Source of the DNA: DAOVXM01 sp963746255
GTDB taxonomy: Bacteria; Chloroflexota; Anaerolineae; Anaerolineales; UBA4823
DNA: 64,000 nucleotides
Assembly: GCA_963746255.1 (NCBI GenBank)
Contig: CAVVAJ010000009.1
Coordinates: forward strand, 310,001 to 374,000
Direction: 5' to 3'
This document shows, in pieces, positions 54,293 to 63,038 of the stretch (position 1 is its first letter; every line of letters starts with the position of its first letter). The notes under the pieces are model-generated. The model was not told the DNA's origin. It did no database searches and saw only the letters and a program-made list of their open reading frames with translations. Made by a program: the position numbers and the translations under genes.

Positions 54293-55471
54293 ATGACGAA
54301 TACAAGCGATATCATCGTAATCGGTGGAGGAATTAATGGTGTCAGCATCGCATACTACCTGGCAAGACACGGTGTGCAGGTAACACTGATCGAGAAAAAC
54401 TACCTGGGAGGTGGACCATCAGGCTTATCCAGCGCGATTATCCGCCAGCACTACTCCAACCCGGTCACTGCCAGGATGGCATATGATTCTCTAAGCGTGT
54501 GGGGTAACTTCCCCGAGATTATCGGCGGGAAACCGGTGTTCACGAAAACAGGTTTCTTAGTTTGTGTGCGCCCTGAAGACGTCGCGGGGTTGCAAGCTAA
54601 CCTAGCAATGCAGAGATCTCTGGGAATTGACACCCGCTTTGTAACAGCTCACGATATCACGGAATTGGAGCCGCAATTGGATGTAGTCAATATTGGCGCT
54701 GGCGCTTACGAGCCTGACAGTGGATACTGTGATCCCGTCGAAGCGATCACCGGTTTTGCTGAAGGGGCCATACGTCACGGGGCACGTATCTTGAGCGGTG
54801 AGTGCGTCACGGATTTGCAGGTGCAAAACGGCAGATTAACCGGCGTGGTTGTTGAGCAAGGCGCGATCTCTTGCGGCGCAGTTATCGCTGCTACCGGTCC
54901 TTGGAGCAATGGACTGTTTGAGAAAATTGGCATCCCGCTGCCCATTATTACCGCCCGGGTTAAAGTCGTTTTATATCGCCGCCCAAGCAGCCTTCCTGAT
55001 CACAAAATTGTGGCAGACTTCATCTCGCAAATCTACCTGCGGCCAGAAACAGGTGGTTTGATGCTGGTAGGCTCCATTTCCCCGGATGAAGAAACAGGCG
55101 ATCGGGTTGTTGACCCGGATCACTTCAATGATAAAGTTGATTTTGATACGATTGCGAGTCTTGCTGAACGAGCTGCTCAGCGCTACCATGCGATGCTGGA
55201 TAGCCACGTCGCCAGCAGCTATGCCTCGCTCTACGATGTGACGCCCGACTGGCATCCCATCATGGACGCTGTCCCCGGGATTGATGGCTTATATCTCTGC
55301 GCGGGAAGTTCTGGACATGGCTTTAAACTCGCACCAGCGGTTGGAAAAATGATGACGAAGCTGGTATTAGATGGAAAACAGCCTGTCGATGACATCAACT
55401 TGTTCGCATTCAATCGCTACGAGCAGGGCCAACCAGTAAAAGGACAATACGAATACAGCATTTTAGGCTAA
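54293..55471 (+). CDS. FAD-dependent oxidoreductase, DAO / sarcosine oxidase-like
   Basis: 392 residues from ATG 54293 (GAGGA eight bases upstream); an in-frame TTG at 54254 lies in the terminator. FAD-binding GGGINGVSIAYYLARHG near residue 12, then GLSSAIIRQHYSN in the position of the family's active-site segment, AATGPWSN near 205 and the C-terminal YLCAGSSGHGFKLAPAVGK, which contacts the flavin. The family oxidises C-N bonds of amino acids or secondary amines such as sarcosine, releasing H2O2 or passing electrons on. It is directly downstream of an amino-acid-type importer. Similar to the second oxidoreductase 275 bp away, though clearly divergent. Exact substrate unknown. Confidence 0.88.
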   Translation: MTNTSDIIVIGGGINGVSIAYYLARHGVQVTLIEKNYLGGGPSGLSSAIIRQHYSNPVTARMAYDSLSVWGNFPEIIGGKPVFTKTGFLVCVRPEDVAGLQANLAMQRSLGIDTRFVTAHDITELEPQLDVVNIGAGAYEPDSGYCDPVEAITGFAEGAIRHGARILSGECVTDLQVQNGRLTGVVVEQGAISCGAVIAATGPWSNGLFEKIGIPLPIITARVKVVLYRRPSSLPDHKIVADFISQIYLRPETGGLMLVGSISPDEETGDRVVDPDHFNDKVDFDTIASLAERAAQRYHAMLDSHVASSYASLYDVTPDWHPIMDAVPGIDGLYLCAGSSGHGFKLAPAVGKMMTKLVLDGKQPVDDINLFAFNRYEQGQPVKGQYEYSILG

Positions 55472-55676
55472 CTTTATCTCGCCTTGTTGGATTACTGATT
55501 ACTTTCTGCCTGCCAAATGATTGAGCAACGGAGAGTGAGCGGTTTGGAATAATTACCACGTTAGCATGCTGAGGGCTTCTAGACACACACTCCCCGCACG
55601 AAAATCGTCTGTTCGATGGGTTCAGTTCAATTCATATCTGCATAAGGAAGCTGGGATTTACGAGGCAAATCTATCG

Positions 55677-55705
55677 TTGAGACCAAAATTCATAGCAAGT
55701 ATAAT
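55677..55705 (+). promoter_or_regulatory. Promoter of the second FAD oxidoreductase
   Basis: TTGAGA (55677-55682), 17-bp spacer, consensus TATAAT (55700-55705), 41 bp before the ATG at 55747. The rest of 55472-55676 shows nothing recognised. Confidence 0.75.
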
Positions 55706-55746
55706 ACTCCTATCCACCATATAAGAACATCACAAAGTGGTTCATT

Positions 55747-56901
55747 ATGCAACTTCTAACAAAAGCGAACATGATCATCATCGGTGGAGGTGTGATGGGC
55801 GCCAGCATCGCGTATCATCTCGCCAAACGCGATGTTCGCGATATCATCTTGTTGGAAAAAGAGGATTATTTCGGTCAAGGTGCTACCGGTCGATGTGCAG
55901 GCGGGGTGCGCTACCAATTCACCACCGAGGTAAATATCCGTCTATCCCAAGCCAGCCTGCCGATGTTAGCGGGCTTAGAAGAAGAAACGGGACAAACCGC
56001 AGATTACCGTCCTTGTGGGTATCTTTTCCTGCTCACCCGGGAAAGTGATCTGGAGGTCTTCCGCCAGAATGTGGCTTTTCAAAATCAGCTCGGCGTTCCC
56101 ACACAGTGGTTAGATGGGGATGAGATTCGCCGCATGCTGCCGATGATGCGGTTAGAGGATGTACTTGCCGGGACGATCCATGAAAAAGATGGTCTGGCTG
56201 ATCCGAACAGCGTCGTGATGGCATATGTAAATGCCGCCCAGCGTTTAGGAGTGGAAGCGTATAACAGCTGTGAGGTGACCGGCATTCTGGCAGCTGGCGG
56301 TTGTGTGAGGGGCGTAGAAACAACCGCCGGTAATATAGGCTGTGAGCAGGTTGTCAATGCCGCAGGACCTTGGGCTGGCCAACTCGGGAAGCTGGCAGGC
56401 GTCGATATACCGATCACACCGCTGCGCAGGCAGATGTTTACCACCAGCCAGCTGCCACAAATCCCAGGCGATTTTCCGTTTGTGATCGATTTCGCACAAT
56501 CATTGTATTTCCACCGCGAGGGGCCTGGATTGTTGATCGGCATGTCCAACCCCAATGAAAAACCGGGTTTCGATCAGAGCGTTGACCCGGAGTGGGAACT
56601 CGTAAACTTAGAAGCAGCCGCTGCAAGACTGCCCCTTTTGGAGCATGCCGGATTAACCGCGCGTTGGGCAGGGCTTTACGAAAACACACCTGATGCCCAC
56701 CCGATTTTTGGGGCAACCCCCCTAGCTGGTTTCTATATCTGTGCGGGTTTTTCAGGACATGGATTCATGCATGGTCCTATCGCTGGGAAGCTGATGAGCG
56801 AAATTATCCTGGATGGGCAGGCGAGTACGGTGGACGTTGCTGCGCTGGATTTGGGTCGCTTCACTCGCGGGGAGCTGATCCGCGAGTACAATGTGGTTTG
56901 A
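55747..56901 (+). CDS. FAD-dependent oxidoreductase, DAO / sarcosine oxidase beta-like
   Basis: 384 residues. FAD-binding GGGVMGASIAYHLAKRD near residue 13, then GQGATGRCAGGVRYQF (compare the sarcosine oxidase beta SGxNxGGVR segment), NAAGPWAGQLG near 205, and YICAGFSGHGFMHGPIAGKL near the end. It acts on a C-N bond of an amino acid or amine. The GVRYQF motif differs from the IIRQHY of the upstream paralogue, so the two probably have different substrates. It has its own promoter and no convincing Shine-Dalgarno. The next gene is 86 bp away. Confidence 0.88.
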   Translation: MQLLTKANMIIIGGGVMGASIAYHLAKRDVRDIILLEKEDYFGQGATGRCAGGVRYQFTTEVNIRLSQASLPMLAGLEEETGQTADYRPCGYLFLLTRESDLEVFRQNVAFQNQLGVPTQWLDGDEIRRMLPMMRLEDVLAGTIHEKDGLADPNSVVMAYVNAAQRLGVEAYNSCEVTGILAAGGCVRGVETTAGNIGCEQVVNAAGPWAGQLGKLAGVDIPITPLRRQMFTTSQLPQIPGDFPFVIDFAQSLYFHREGPGLLIGMSNPNEKPGFDQSVDPEWELVNLEAAAARLPLLEHAGLTARWAGLYENTPDAHPIFGATPLAGFYICAGFSGHGFMHGPIAGKLMSEIILDGQASTVDVAALDLGRFTRGELIREYNVV

Positions 56902-56987
56902 CCAGTCTCTGGTGGAGACTGGTAACAATAATAATAATCTACCTCTTGGTAGAGAATTAAGTTTAGACATTGGGAAATGTGAAATAA

Positions 56988-58130
56988 ATGCCAAGCGCGG
57001 AGATCATCACTATCGGAACCGAGATACTGCTGGGGGAAATCGTTGATACCAATGCACGCTATTTAGCCAGAGCGCTCCGTGATGCAAGTATTGACCTGTA
57101 TAGGAAAACCACAGTAGGGGATAACGCCCAACGCATCGCCCTGGCTATCCGAGAGGCTCTCCAGAATAACGAGATCGTCATCACAACTGGCGGTCTTGGA
57201 CCAACGGTTGATGACCCTACCCGCGACGCAGTAGCCCAATCGCTCGGTGTCCGGACCGAATACCACCCGGAATTATGGGATCAAATCCAAGCCCGCTTCA
57301 GACGGTTTAACCGCGTCCCGAGTGAAAACAACAAGCGGCAAGCTTTCATTCCTGCCGGTGCGCTGGTCATTGAGAATCCGGTCGGAACAGCACCTGCTTT
57401 CATCTGCGAACACGGAAATCAGGCAATTATCGCCCTGCCAGGTGTACCACGCGAAATGGAGCACTTATTCATGAAGTCTGTGCTGCCGTATTTGCGTCAG
57501 CGATACGACCTCCACGGCATGATCAAGGCGCGCATTATTCATACCATAGGTGTAGGCGAATCTCAGATCAATTCTTTGATCGGTGATCTTGAAGAATTGA
57601 GCAACCCTACGGTAGGTTTAGCAGCTCACTCGGGACAAGTTGATGTCAGAATTACAGCCAAAGCCGAATCAGAAGTGGAAGCGGATGCACTGATCAAACC
57701 GATTGAAGATATCGTGCGCGAGAGACTCAAAGGTTGGGTGTACGGTGCTGATGAAGAGAGTTTAGAAGATATTGTGCTAGACCATATCGGCTCGAAAGGG
57801 TGGAGCCTGACCGTGGTCGAGGCAGGTTTGAACGGAAATCTAACTCGGGAATTGAGCACCGCTCAAGGTGAATTCCTGGGTGGAGAAGTGCTCACAAAAG
57901 TGCCGACGCCAGATGAACTAGAGGAGATTACTAGAAGTTTTAGAGAGGCGCGTGGCGCACAACTGGGAATTGGTGTGGCGATATATCCAGAAGCTGAACG
58001 GCAAGATGTACGTATGGTCATTATCACACCGGAAGGGAAGGAAACTTTCTCCCGACCTTTTGGGGGTCCTCCGGAAAATGCACCTCGATGGGCACTCCAC
58101 CACAGTTTAGATATGCTGCGCAAACTGTGA
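56988..58130 (+). CDS. CinA-like protein with degenerate amidase domain
   Basis: 380 residues. The N-terminal MoCF/CinA domain (about 1-170) is well preserved: ITIGTEILLGEIVDTNARYL, and ITTGGLGPTVDDPTRDAVAQ near 65. CinA of this type can hydrolyse ADP-ribose-type pyrophosphates. The C-terminal domain (about 250-380) aligns with the nicotinamide-nucleotide amidase PncC, where the expected catalytic segment AESCTGG reads VEAGLNG here, losing the nucleophilic Ser and the GG. The rest of that domain keeps FLGGEVLT and the last strand. The protein is also shorter than the usual 410-430. So pyrophosphatase activity may remain, deamidation probably not. Confidence 0.85.
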   Translation: MPSAEIITIGTEILLGEIVDTNARYLARALRDASIDLYRKTTVGDNAQRIALAIREALQNNEIVITTGGLGPTVDDPTRDAVAQSLGVRTEYHPELWDQIQARFRRFNRVPSENNKRQAFIPAGALVIENPVGTAPAFICEHGNQAIIALPGVPREMEHLFMKSVLPYLRQRYDLHGMIKARIIHTIGVGESQINSLIGDLEELSNPTVGLAAHSGQVDVRITAKAESEVEADALIKPIEDIVRERLKGWVYGADEESLEDIVLDHIGSKGWSLTVVEAGLNGNLTRELSTAQGEFLGGEVLTKVPTPDELEEITRSFREARGAQLGIGVAIYPEAERQDVRMVIITPEGKETFSRPFGGPPENAPRWALHHSLDMLRKL

Positions 58131-58201
58131 GCTCAAGCGCAAAGAACTAATCTGGTGAAAGTATTAGCCTTTAGATCCAAACTGGGTTGGTAAGGAATTC
58201 A

Positions 58202-60193
58202 ATGAATAATATCATCGATACATTATTGCATAATGCCATTATCCTGACAATGGATACGGAGATGAAAATTTACGAACCCGGCGCAGTCGGCATATCCAGT
58301 GAAAAAATTGTCGCTGTTGGCCCGGAAGAAGAGATCCTGAAAAATTATCAGGCACATGAATCCATCGATTGCCAAGGCAAAGTATTAATGCCGGGATTAA
58401 TCAACGCGCACACACATGTGCCGATGACACTGCTGCGTGGTTTAGAAGATGATTCGCGCTTGGATGTTTGGCTTTTGGGATATATGATGCCGGTTGAGAG
58501 AGAATTTGTCTCTTCTGCGTTTGTGCGCTTGGGCACTTCCATAGCCTGCGTTGAATTAATCCGCTCCGGAGTAACCTGTTTCGCAGACATGTATTACTTT
58601 GAAGAAGACGTTGCACGGGCGACTGCAGAAGCTGGACTGCGTGCAGTTTGCTCCCAAACCGTGATGAAGTTCCAAACCCCGGATGCCGATTTCTATGAAG
58701 AATCTTTAGCTTCGGCGCGCACCTTCATCGAACGCTGGAAGGATCACCCGCTCATAGTACCTTCGGTCGCACCGCACGCACCTTACACTTGTACAGAAGA
58801 GATATTACGCCAGACTGCCGCATTAGCAGTGGAGTTTGATGTCCCGCTCCATACCCACTTAGCTGAGACCGCGATAGAAGTCGAAAATATGCGCCGCGAG
58901 CAGGAAATGCCTGTTATCCCTTACGTCAAGAAGCATAACCTTTTCGATGCAAAAGTCCTGGCAGCCCATTGTGTGCATATCGACGATGGTGAGATCCATA
59001 CACTGGAGCACCATCATGCTGGGGTAGCCCACAACCCCTCATCAAATCTCAAACTGGCTTCTGGATTCGCCCCGGTTGCTAAAATGCTTGAACGAGGCGT
59101 TAATGTCGGTATCGGCACCGATGGACCAGCATCGAATAACGACTTGGACATGTTTGAGGAAATTCGCTTGGCAGCCTTTATCGCCAAAGGTTCGAGCGGT
59201 GATCCTACCGCGCTCCCTGCCTCACTAGTGCTGCAGATGGCAACCCGGATAGGCGCCCAAGCGTTGTTTATTGACGATATCACCGGGTCTCTTGAACCTG
59301 GTAAGCGCGTGGATCTGATCCTGATCGACCTGGCGACCCTGCACAACTCACCCCGCTTCAGACGCGATTCGGATGGTATCTATGCACAAATTGTGTATGC
59401 GGCGAAGGCCAATGATGTGACCGATACGATGGTCAATGGAAAATGGTTGATGAGAGAACGACAGCTGCTCACTTTACACGAAGCGGAGCTGCTTACTCGA
59501 GCTGCAGAGTATGCTATGCAAATTGACAAGTTCCTGATCGAGCGTGAGCAGTCAGTGCTCTCGAAATTGATCGCGATTGGCGGCGCAAGCGAAGCGGAGA
59601 GCTTTGAAGTGCAGGTCAAAGTTCAGATTCAGGATACAGGCGCCGTTTTGGAAGCCATCAATAAGCCCAATATCGAAATCCTCCACCACCGTCACTATCA
59701 TGAGTATGACACTTATTTCTCTTTCCATGATCCAAAGCAAGGCTACCTGCGCTATCGGGAAGATGAATACATCGATGAATCTGGTGAGGTTATGAATGTC
59801 CGCTATAGATTGACAATGATCGGCCCCGAACGTGAACACCATTTTCCTACCGACGTGCTGCTTTCTCGCAGTAGATTTATTGCCCCAGCTACCCACAGCT
59901 TGCGTTTTTATCGTGAATATTTCAAGCCTCAAGATGAAGTGTTCATCGAAAAAGATCGCTTACGCTGGAGAATCCTATTCAGGGGCACCGAGTTCTACAT
60001 CAATCTGGACCGGGTTGACGCTCCCGAGTTAGGATACTTCTTGGAGGTAAAAAGCCGCACCTGGAGCAAGGTAGACGCCGGGTATAAAGCCACGATTGCC
60101 AGTGAGCTGCTGGAATTCCTTAGTGCAGAAGTGGATGGCCTAGTGAGGGAGGACTATATCGAAATTATCGCTCCAAACACCATCCAACCATAG
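58202..60193 (+). CDS. MTA/SAH-deaminase-like amidohydrolase fused to a CYTH-like domain
   Basis: 663 residues from ATG 58202 (AAGGAA upstream). Residues 1-440 are a complete MtaD/TrzA-type amidohydrolase: NAHTHVPMTLLRG (metal HxH), VAPHAPYTCTEE, HTHLAETAIEVE, AHCVHID, HNPSSNLKLASG and GTDGPASNNDLDM. These deaminate adenosine derivatives such as 5'-methylthioadenosine or S-adenosylhomocysteine; the real substrate is open. Residues 450-655 resemble a CYTH triphosphate-tunnel domain: FEVQVKVQI in the place of ExExK, YDTYFSF, LRYRED, RYRLTMIG, and LGYFLEVKSRTWS. The second Glu of ExExK is Gln. MtaD enzymes are normally about 430-450 residues, so the fusion is unusual. Confidence 0.85.
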   Translation: MNNIIDTLLHNAIILTMDTEMKIYEPGAVGISSEKIVAVGPEEEILKNYQAHESIDCQGKVLMPGLINAHTHVPMTLLRGLEDDSRLDVWLLGYMMPVEREFVSSAFVRLGTSIACVELIRSGVTCFADMYYFEEDVARATAEAGLRAVCSQTVMKFQTPDADFYEESLASARTFIERWKDHPLIVPSVAPHAPYTCTEEILRQTAALAVEFDVPLHTHLAETAIEVENMRREQEMPVIPYVKKHNLFDAKVLAAHCVHIDDGEIHTLEHHHAGVAHNPSSNLKLASGFAPVAKMLERGVNVGIGTDGPASNNDLDMFEEIRLAAFIAKGSSGDPTALPASLVLQMATRIGAQALFIDDITGSLEPGKRVDLILIDLATLHNSPRFRRDSDGIYAQIVYAAKANDVTDTMVNGKWLMRERQLLTLHEAELLTRAAEYAMQIDKFLIEREQSVLSKLIAIGGASEAESFEVQVKVQIQDTGAVLEAINKPNIEILHHRHYHEYDTYFSFHDPKQGYLRYREDEYIDESGEVMNVRYRLTMIGPEREHHFPTDVLLSRSRFIAPATHSLRFYREYFKPQDEVFIEKDRLRWRILFRGTEFYINLDRVDAPELGYFLEVKSRTWSKVDAGYKATIASELLEFLSAEVDGLVREDYIEIIAPNTIQP

Positions 60194-60234
60194 AGAATTG
60201 AAGATCAGGAGCAGCAGCATTTCACCTTACGGCT

Positions 60235-60240
60235 TATACT
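60235..60240 (+). promoter_or_regulatory. -10-like box close to the IMPase start
   Basis: TATACT nine bases before ATG 60250, with no Shine-Dalgarno between. No good -35 is visible. It resembles the promoter geometry at fabL and the epimerase gene. Confidence 0.35.
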
Positions 60241-60249
60241 CTGAAAATC

Positions 60250-61032
60250 ATGCCCGATACGGTTGAATTTGTCAGTGACTTAGCTCGCAATACCGGTGAA
60301 ATGTTGATCGAGTATTACTGTAAAGCTGATTTCTATGAGACACTGAAAACTGACAACAGCATCGTCACTGAAGCTGATCTGGCGGCAGATCGCTTGATCC
60401 AAGCCGCGATCAGAAAAGAATTTCCCAATGAATACATCTTAAGCGAGGAAGTATATTCAAATACACCTCATGAACAAAATGACCCTATCTGGATTATCGA
60501 CCCAATTGATGGCACCACCAACTTCAGCCTTGGATTGCATATCTGGGGTGTTCTAATTACGAAGCTTAGCCGGGGTTGGCCGGTTCTAACGGCGATGTAC
60601 TTTCCCATGCTGAAGGAGCTTTTTACCGCCCAAAAGGGTGAGGGCGCCTATCTAAATAACAAACCAATCTATGTTAAAGAACCCGATCCCAAGAAAGGGA
60701 CGGCTTTTTTCGCCTGCTGTTCCCGCACGCATCGCGAATACAACGTCACAGTACCCTATAAGGCTCGCATATTGGGTTCTGCCGCATACAGCTTCTGTAA
60801 TATCGCCCGTGGAACGGCCACAGTTGCTTTTGAAGCCAAATTAAAAATTTGGGATATTGCCGGAGCTTGGCTGTTAGTCCGCGAAGCCGGTGGTATCATT
60901 GATAGCTATGACGGACCACTACCTTTCCCCTTACGGGCAGGTATTGAATACCAAAATCACAATTTTCCGACCCTCGCTGGGGCAAACAGCCAGCTGCTAG
61001 ACCAAACGAGGAAACAAATCAAGCCAAAATAA
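60250..61032 (+). CDS. Inositol-monophosphatase-family phosphatase
   Basis: 260 residues. Metal-site motifs: Glu pair in ILSEEVYS near residue 72, IDPIDGTTNFS near 93 (DPIDGT signature), and the C-terminal WDIAGAWLLVREAGG near 199, which supplies the last metal-binding Asp. The Li+-sensitive phosphatase superfamily includes inositol monophosphatase, fructose bisphosphatase of the SuhB/archaeal type and PAP phosphatase; the sequence does not decide among them. A 5-residue ACCSRT segment in the middle is unusual. Spacing to the previous gene is 56 bp. Confidence 0.92.
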   Translation: MPDTVEFVSDLARNTGEMLIEYYCKADFYETLKTDNSIVTEADLAADRLIQAAIRKEFPNEYILSEEVYSNTPHEQNDPIWIIDPIDGTTNFSLGLHIWGVLITKLSRGWPVLTAMYFPMLKELFTAQKGEGAYLNNKPIYVKEPDPKKGTAFFACCSRTHREYNVTVPYKARILGSAAYSFCNIARGTATVAFEAKLKIWDIAGAWLLVREAGGIIDSYDGPLPFPLRAGIEYQNHNFPTLAGANSQLLDQTRKQIKPK

Positions 61033-61153
61033 TATCTGCCGGTATGAATCGACTGCTTACATCACGCCTTCATGTCAGATTTTTCTGATAGCAGTTCATT
61101 CGCCCGTTAATTGATGTAACTTAATCAAAATTCATTCAGGTTGGAGAGATAAA

Positions 61154-62146
61154 ATGGACTACCGCTTTTTAGGGAACTCCGGATTGAAAGTGTCGGCACT
61201 CTCTTTCGGTGCATGGGTCACTTTCGGTGAACAAGTAGATTATCAGATCGCATATGACTGCATGCAGGGGGCATACGAAGCCGGTGTGAACTTTTTTGAT
61301 AATGCAGAAATATATGCTTCAGGGCGTGCCGAAACCGTTATGGGAAAGATTGTCAAGGACTCCGGCTGGAAGCGCTCAGACTTGGTAATATCAACAAAAA
61401 TATTTTGGGGTGGTGATGGTCCCAATGACAACGGTCTCTCGCGTAAACATATCATCGAAGGGTTAGATGCTGCCTTGGAACGGCTGCAAATGGAGTATGT
61501 TGACCTGATATTCTGCCATCGTCCGGATCTCTATACGCCTGTTGAGGAAACAGTGCGCGCGATGACACATGTGATTAACCAGGGGAAAGCATTCTACTGG
61601 GGGACAAGTGAGTGGAGTGCGCAGCAAATCATGGAAGCCTACGGCATCGCAAGGCGCGAACACCTAATACCACCCACGATGGAACAACCACAATATAACA
61701 TGTTCAACCGTGAGTTGGTCGAAAAAGAATATGCGCACCTATATACCGAAATTGGTCTGGGGACAACAATTTGGAGCCCATTAGCCAGCGGTCTGTTAAC
61801 CGGCAAATACAATCAAGGGCTGCCACCCGGGACACGCGCTACACTAAAAGGCTATGAATGGTTAAAGAAGCGGTTTGTTGATCAAGAAGCACAAGAGAGA
61901 ATCGAAAAAGTCCGGTTGCTGACACCTATTGCAGACGAATTGGATTGCAGTTTAGCGCAGCTTGCCTTAGCCTGGTGCCTAAAAAATCCGTACGTAAGCA
62001 CCGTAATTACCGGCGCTTCGAGGGTGGAACAAGTTCATGAGAATATGAAAGCAATCGAAGTGGCTGAACGGCTAGACGGAGCTCTGATGGAAAGGATTGA
62101 CCAGATCTTAGGGAACAAGCCGGAAGCTGAACCAGATTTCAGATGA
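61154..62146 (+). CDS. Aldo/keto reductase, Kv-beta-like
   Basis: 330 residues. Starts MDYRFLGNSGLKVSALSFG, as in the potassium-channel beta-subunit/YghZ type. Catalytic tetrad: Asp and Tyr in FFDNAEIYASGRAE near 48, Lys in VISTKIFW near 82 and His in IFCHRPDLY near 115. NADPH contacts: WGTSEWSAQQI, WSPLASGLLTGKY and ITGASRVEQVHEN. It reduces aldehydes, probably in detoxification. GGAGAG ribosome site eight bases before ATG. Physiological substrate is unknown. Confidence 0.94.
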   Translation: MDYRFLGNSGLKVSALSFGAWVTFGEQVDYQIAYDCMQGAYEAGVNFFDNAEIYASGRAETVMGKIVKDSGWKRSDLVISTKIFWGGDGPNDNGLSRKHIIEGLDAALERLQMEYVDLIFCHRPDLYTPVEETVRAMTHVINQGKAFYWGTSEWSAQQIMEAYGIARREHLIPPTMEQPQYNMFNRELVEKEYAHLYTEIGLGTTIWSPLASGLLTGKYNQGLPPGTRATLKGYEWLKKRFVDQEAQERIEKVRLLTPIADELDCSLAQLALAWCLKNPYVSTVITGASRVEQVHENMKAIEVAERLDGALMERIDQILGNKPEAEPDFR

Positions 62147-62218
62147 AATCTTTCTTTGGTTGAGTATGATCGGAATATCATAGAAGCAACCTGGAACAGA
62201 CAGTATTACTAGTCAAAT

Positions 62219-62244
62219 CCCCTCTCTATTGAAATAGAGAGGGG
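62219..62244. terminator. Bidirectional hairpin between convergent genes
   Basis: 11-bp stem CCCCTCTCTAT / ATAGAGAGGGG with a TGAA tetraloop, between the convergent aldo/keto reductase and GyrI-like genes. It is followed by AACTTATTAT on the plus strand and lacks a long U-run on either side. Confidence 0.6.
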
Positions 62245-62272
62245 AACTTATTATATGAGATGATCGTGCAGA

Positions 62273-62887
62273 TCAAGAGGCCGGGTGGATTGGTTGGCGT
62301 ATAACGGTCTTTAGCTTCTCTGGAGCGGTTCGGCGGGGATCACTCAAATAGATTTCATGGTGTTTTCCCCGACGCTGGTAGCCTTGAGTATGAATGAAGT
62401 CGTGCAAAGCAGCAATGATAGGACCTTCTGCTGCGTAAGGGCCAAAATACAAGACTTGAGCGGATAACCCCTCCTGATAAGTTTCAAGCCGTAGATGGTC
62501 GATTTGGGGATTCGGTGTTTTATCCCGTGCGGATTCCTTTGCCTCTGCAAGGTGGCCCGTTGTGACGTGTTCAGGCTGGAGGATCATCATCGTCCACAAC
62601 CAGCAGTCTTTCTTATCCACGCTGAATTCAGCCATATTCTCCACCCACCACAAGCCTTCTAATGGTGGAACGACATAGTCAAAGCCCTGTGATTTTGATT
62701 TGAACTTGATAGCGTACGCACATGAGTAAATCGCCGAAACCGCCAGCTTGTAACTCTCGCTAACGTTGGGGTTACCTTTACCGTCGATCATTAAGTATTT
62801 GAAGTTGGGAACATCTACGATGGTGAATATATTCTTTCGGGGTTGGTAGAGATCCTGATACTCTTTTTTATAATCAAGTTTTCCCAT
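62273..62887 (-). CDS. GyrI-like small-molecule-binding protein
   Basis: 204 residues of the stand-alone GyrI-like type (COG4832-like). It opens KKEYQDLYQPRKNIFTIVDVP and contains FKYLMIDGKGNPN, IYSCAYAIKF, YVVPPLEGLWW and HLRLETYQEGLSAQVLYFGPY, read as separate motifs; KHHEIYLSDPRR near the end is typical. GyrI-fold domains bind hydrophobic compounds; some members hydrolyse electrophiles or act as drug-sensing partners of AraC/MerR regulators. No HTH is fused or nearby. GGAG ribosome site precedes the ATG. Confidence 0.88.
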   Translation of the reverse strand: MGKLDYKKEYQDLYQPRKNIFTIVDVPNFKYLMIDGKGNPNVSESYKLAVSAIYSCAYAIKFKSKSQGFDYVVPPLEGLWWVENMAEFSVDKKDCWLWTMMILQPEHVTTGHLAEAKESARDKTPNPQIDHLRLETYQEGLSAQVLYFGPYAAEGPIIAALHDFIHTQGYQRRGKHHEIYLSDPRRTAPEKLKTVIRQPIHPAS

Positions 62888-63038
62888 CCTGACACTCCTT
62901 TTCCAAATATTTTATCCGATCGATAGTTATTTGCTTAGATTCGACTCACAAGTGATAGTGATAGGATGAAAGCGTTCTCCATCCATGCTAGACTGAAACT
63001 ACCAACCCAACTCAGAAACACGAGGAGATACACTATAA

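Noticed and set aside
62273..62887. GyrI-like protein as regulator of the gyrB gene in this window
   Set aside because: The fold is named after a gyrase inhibitor but most members are unrelated in function, and the genes lie 16 kb apart.
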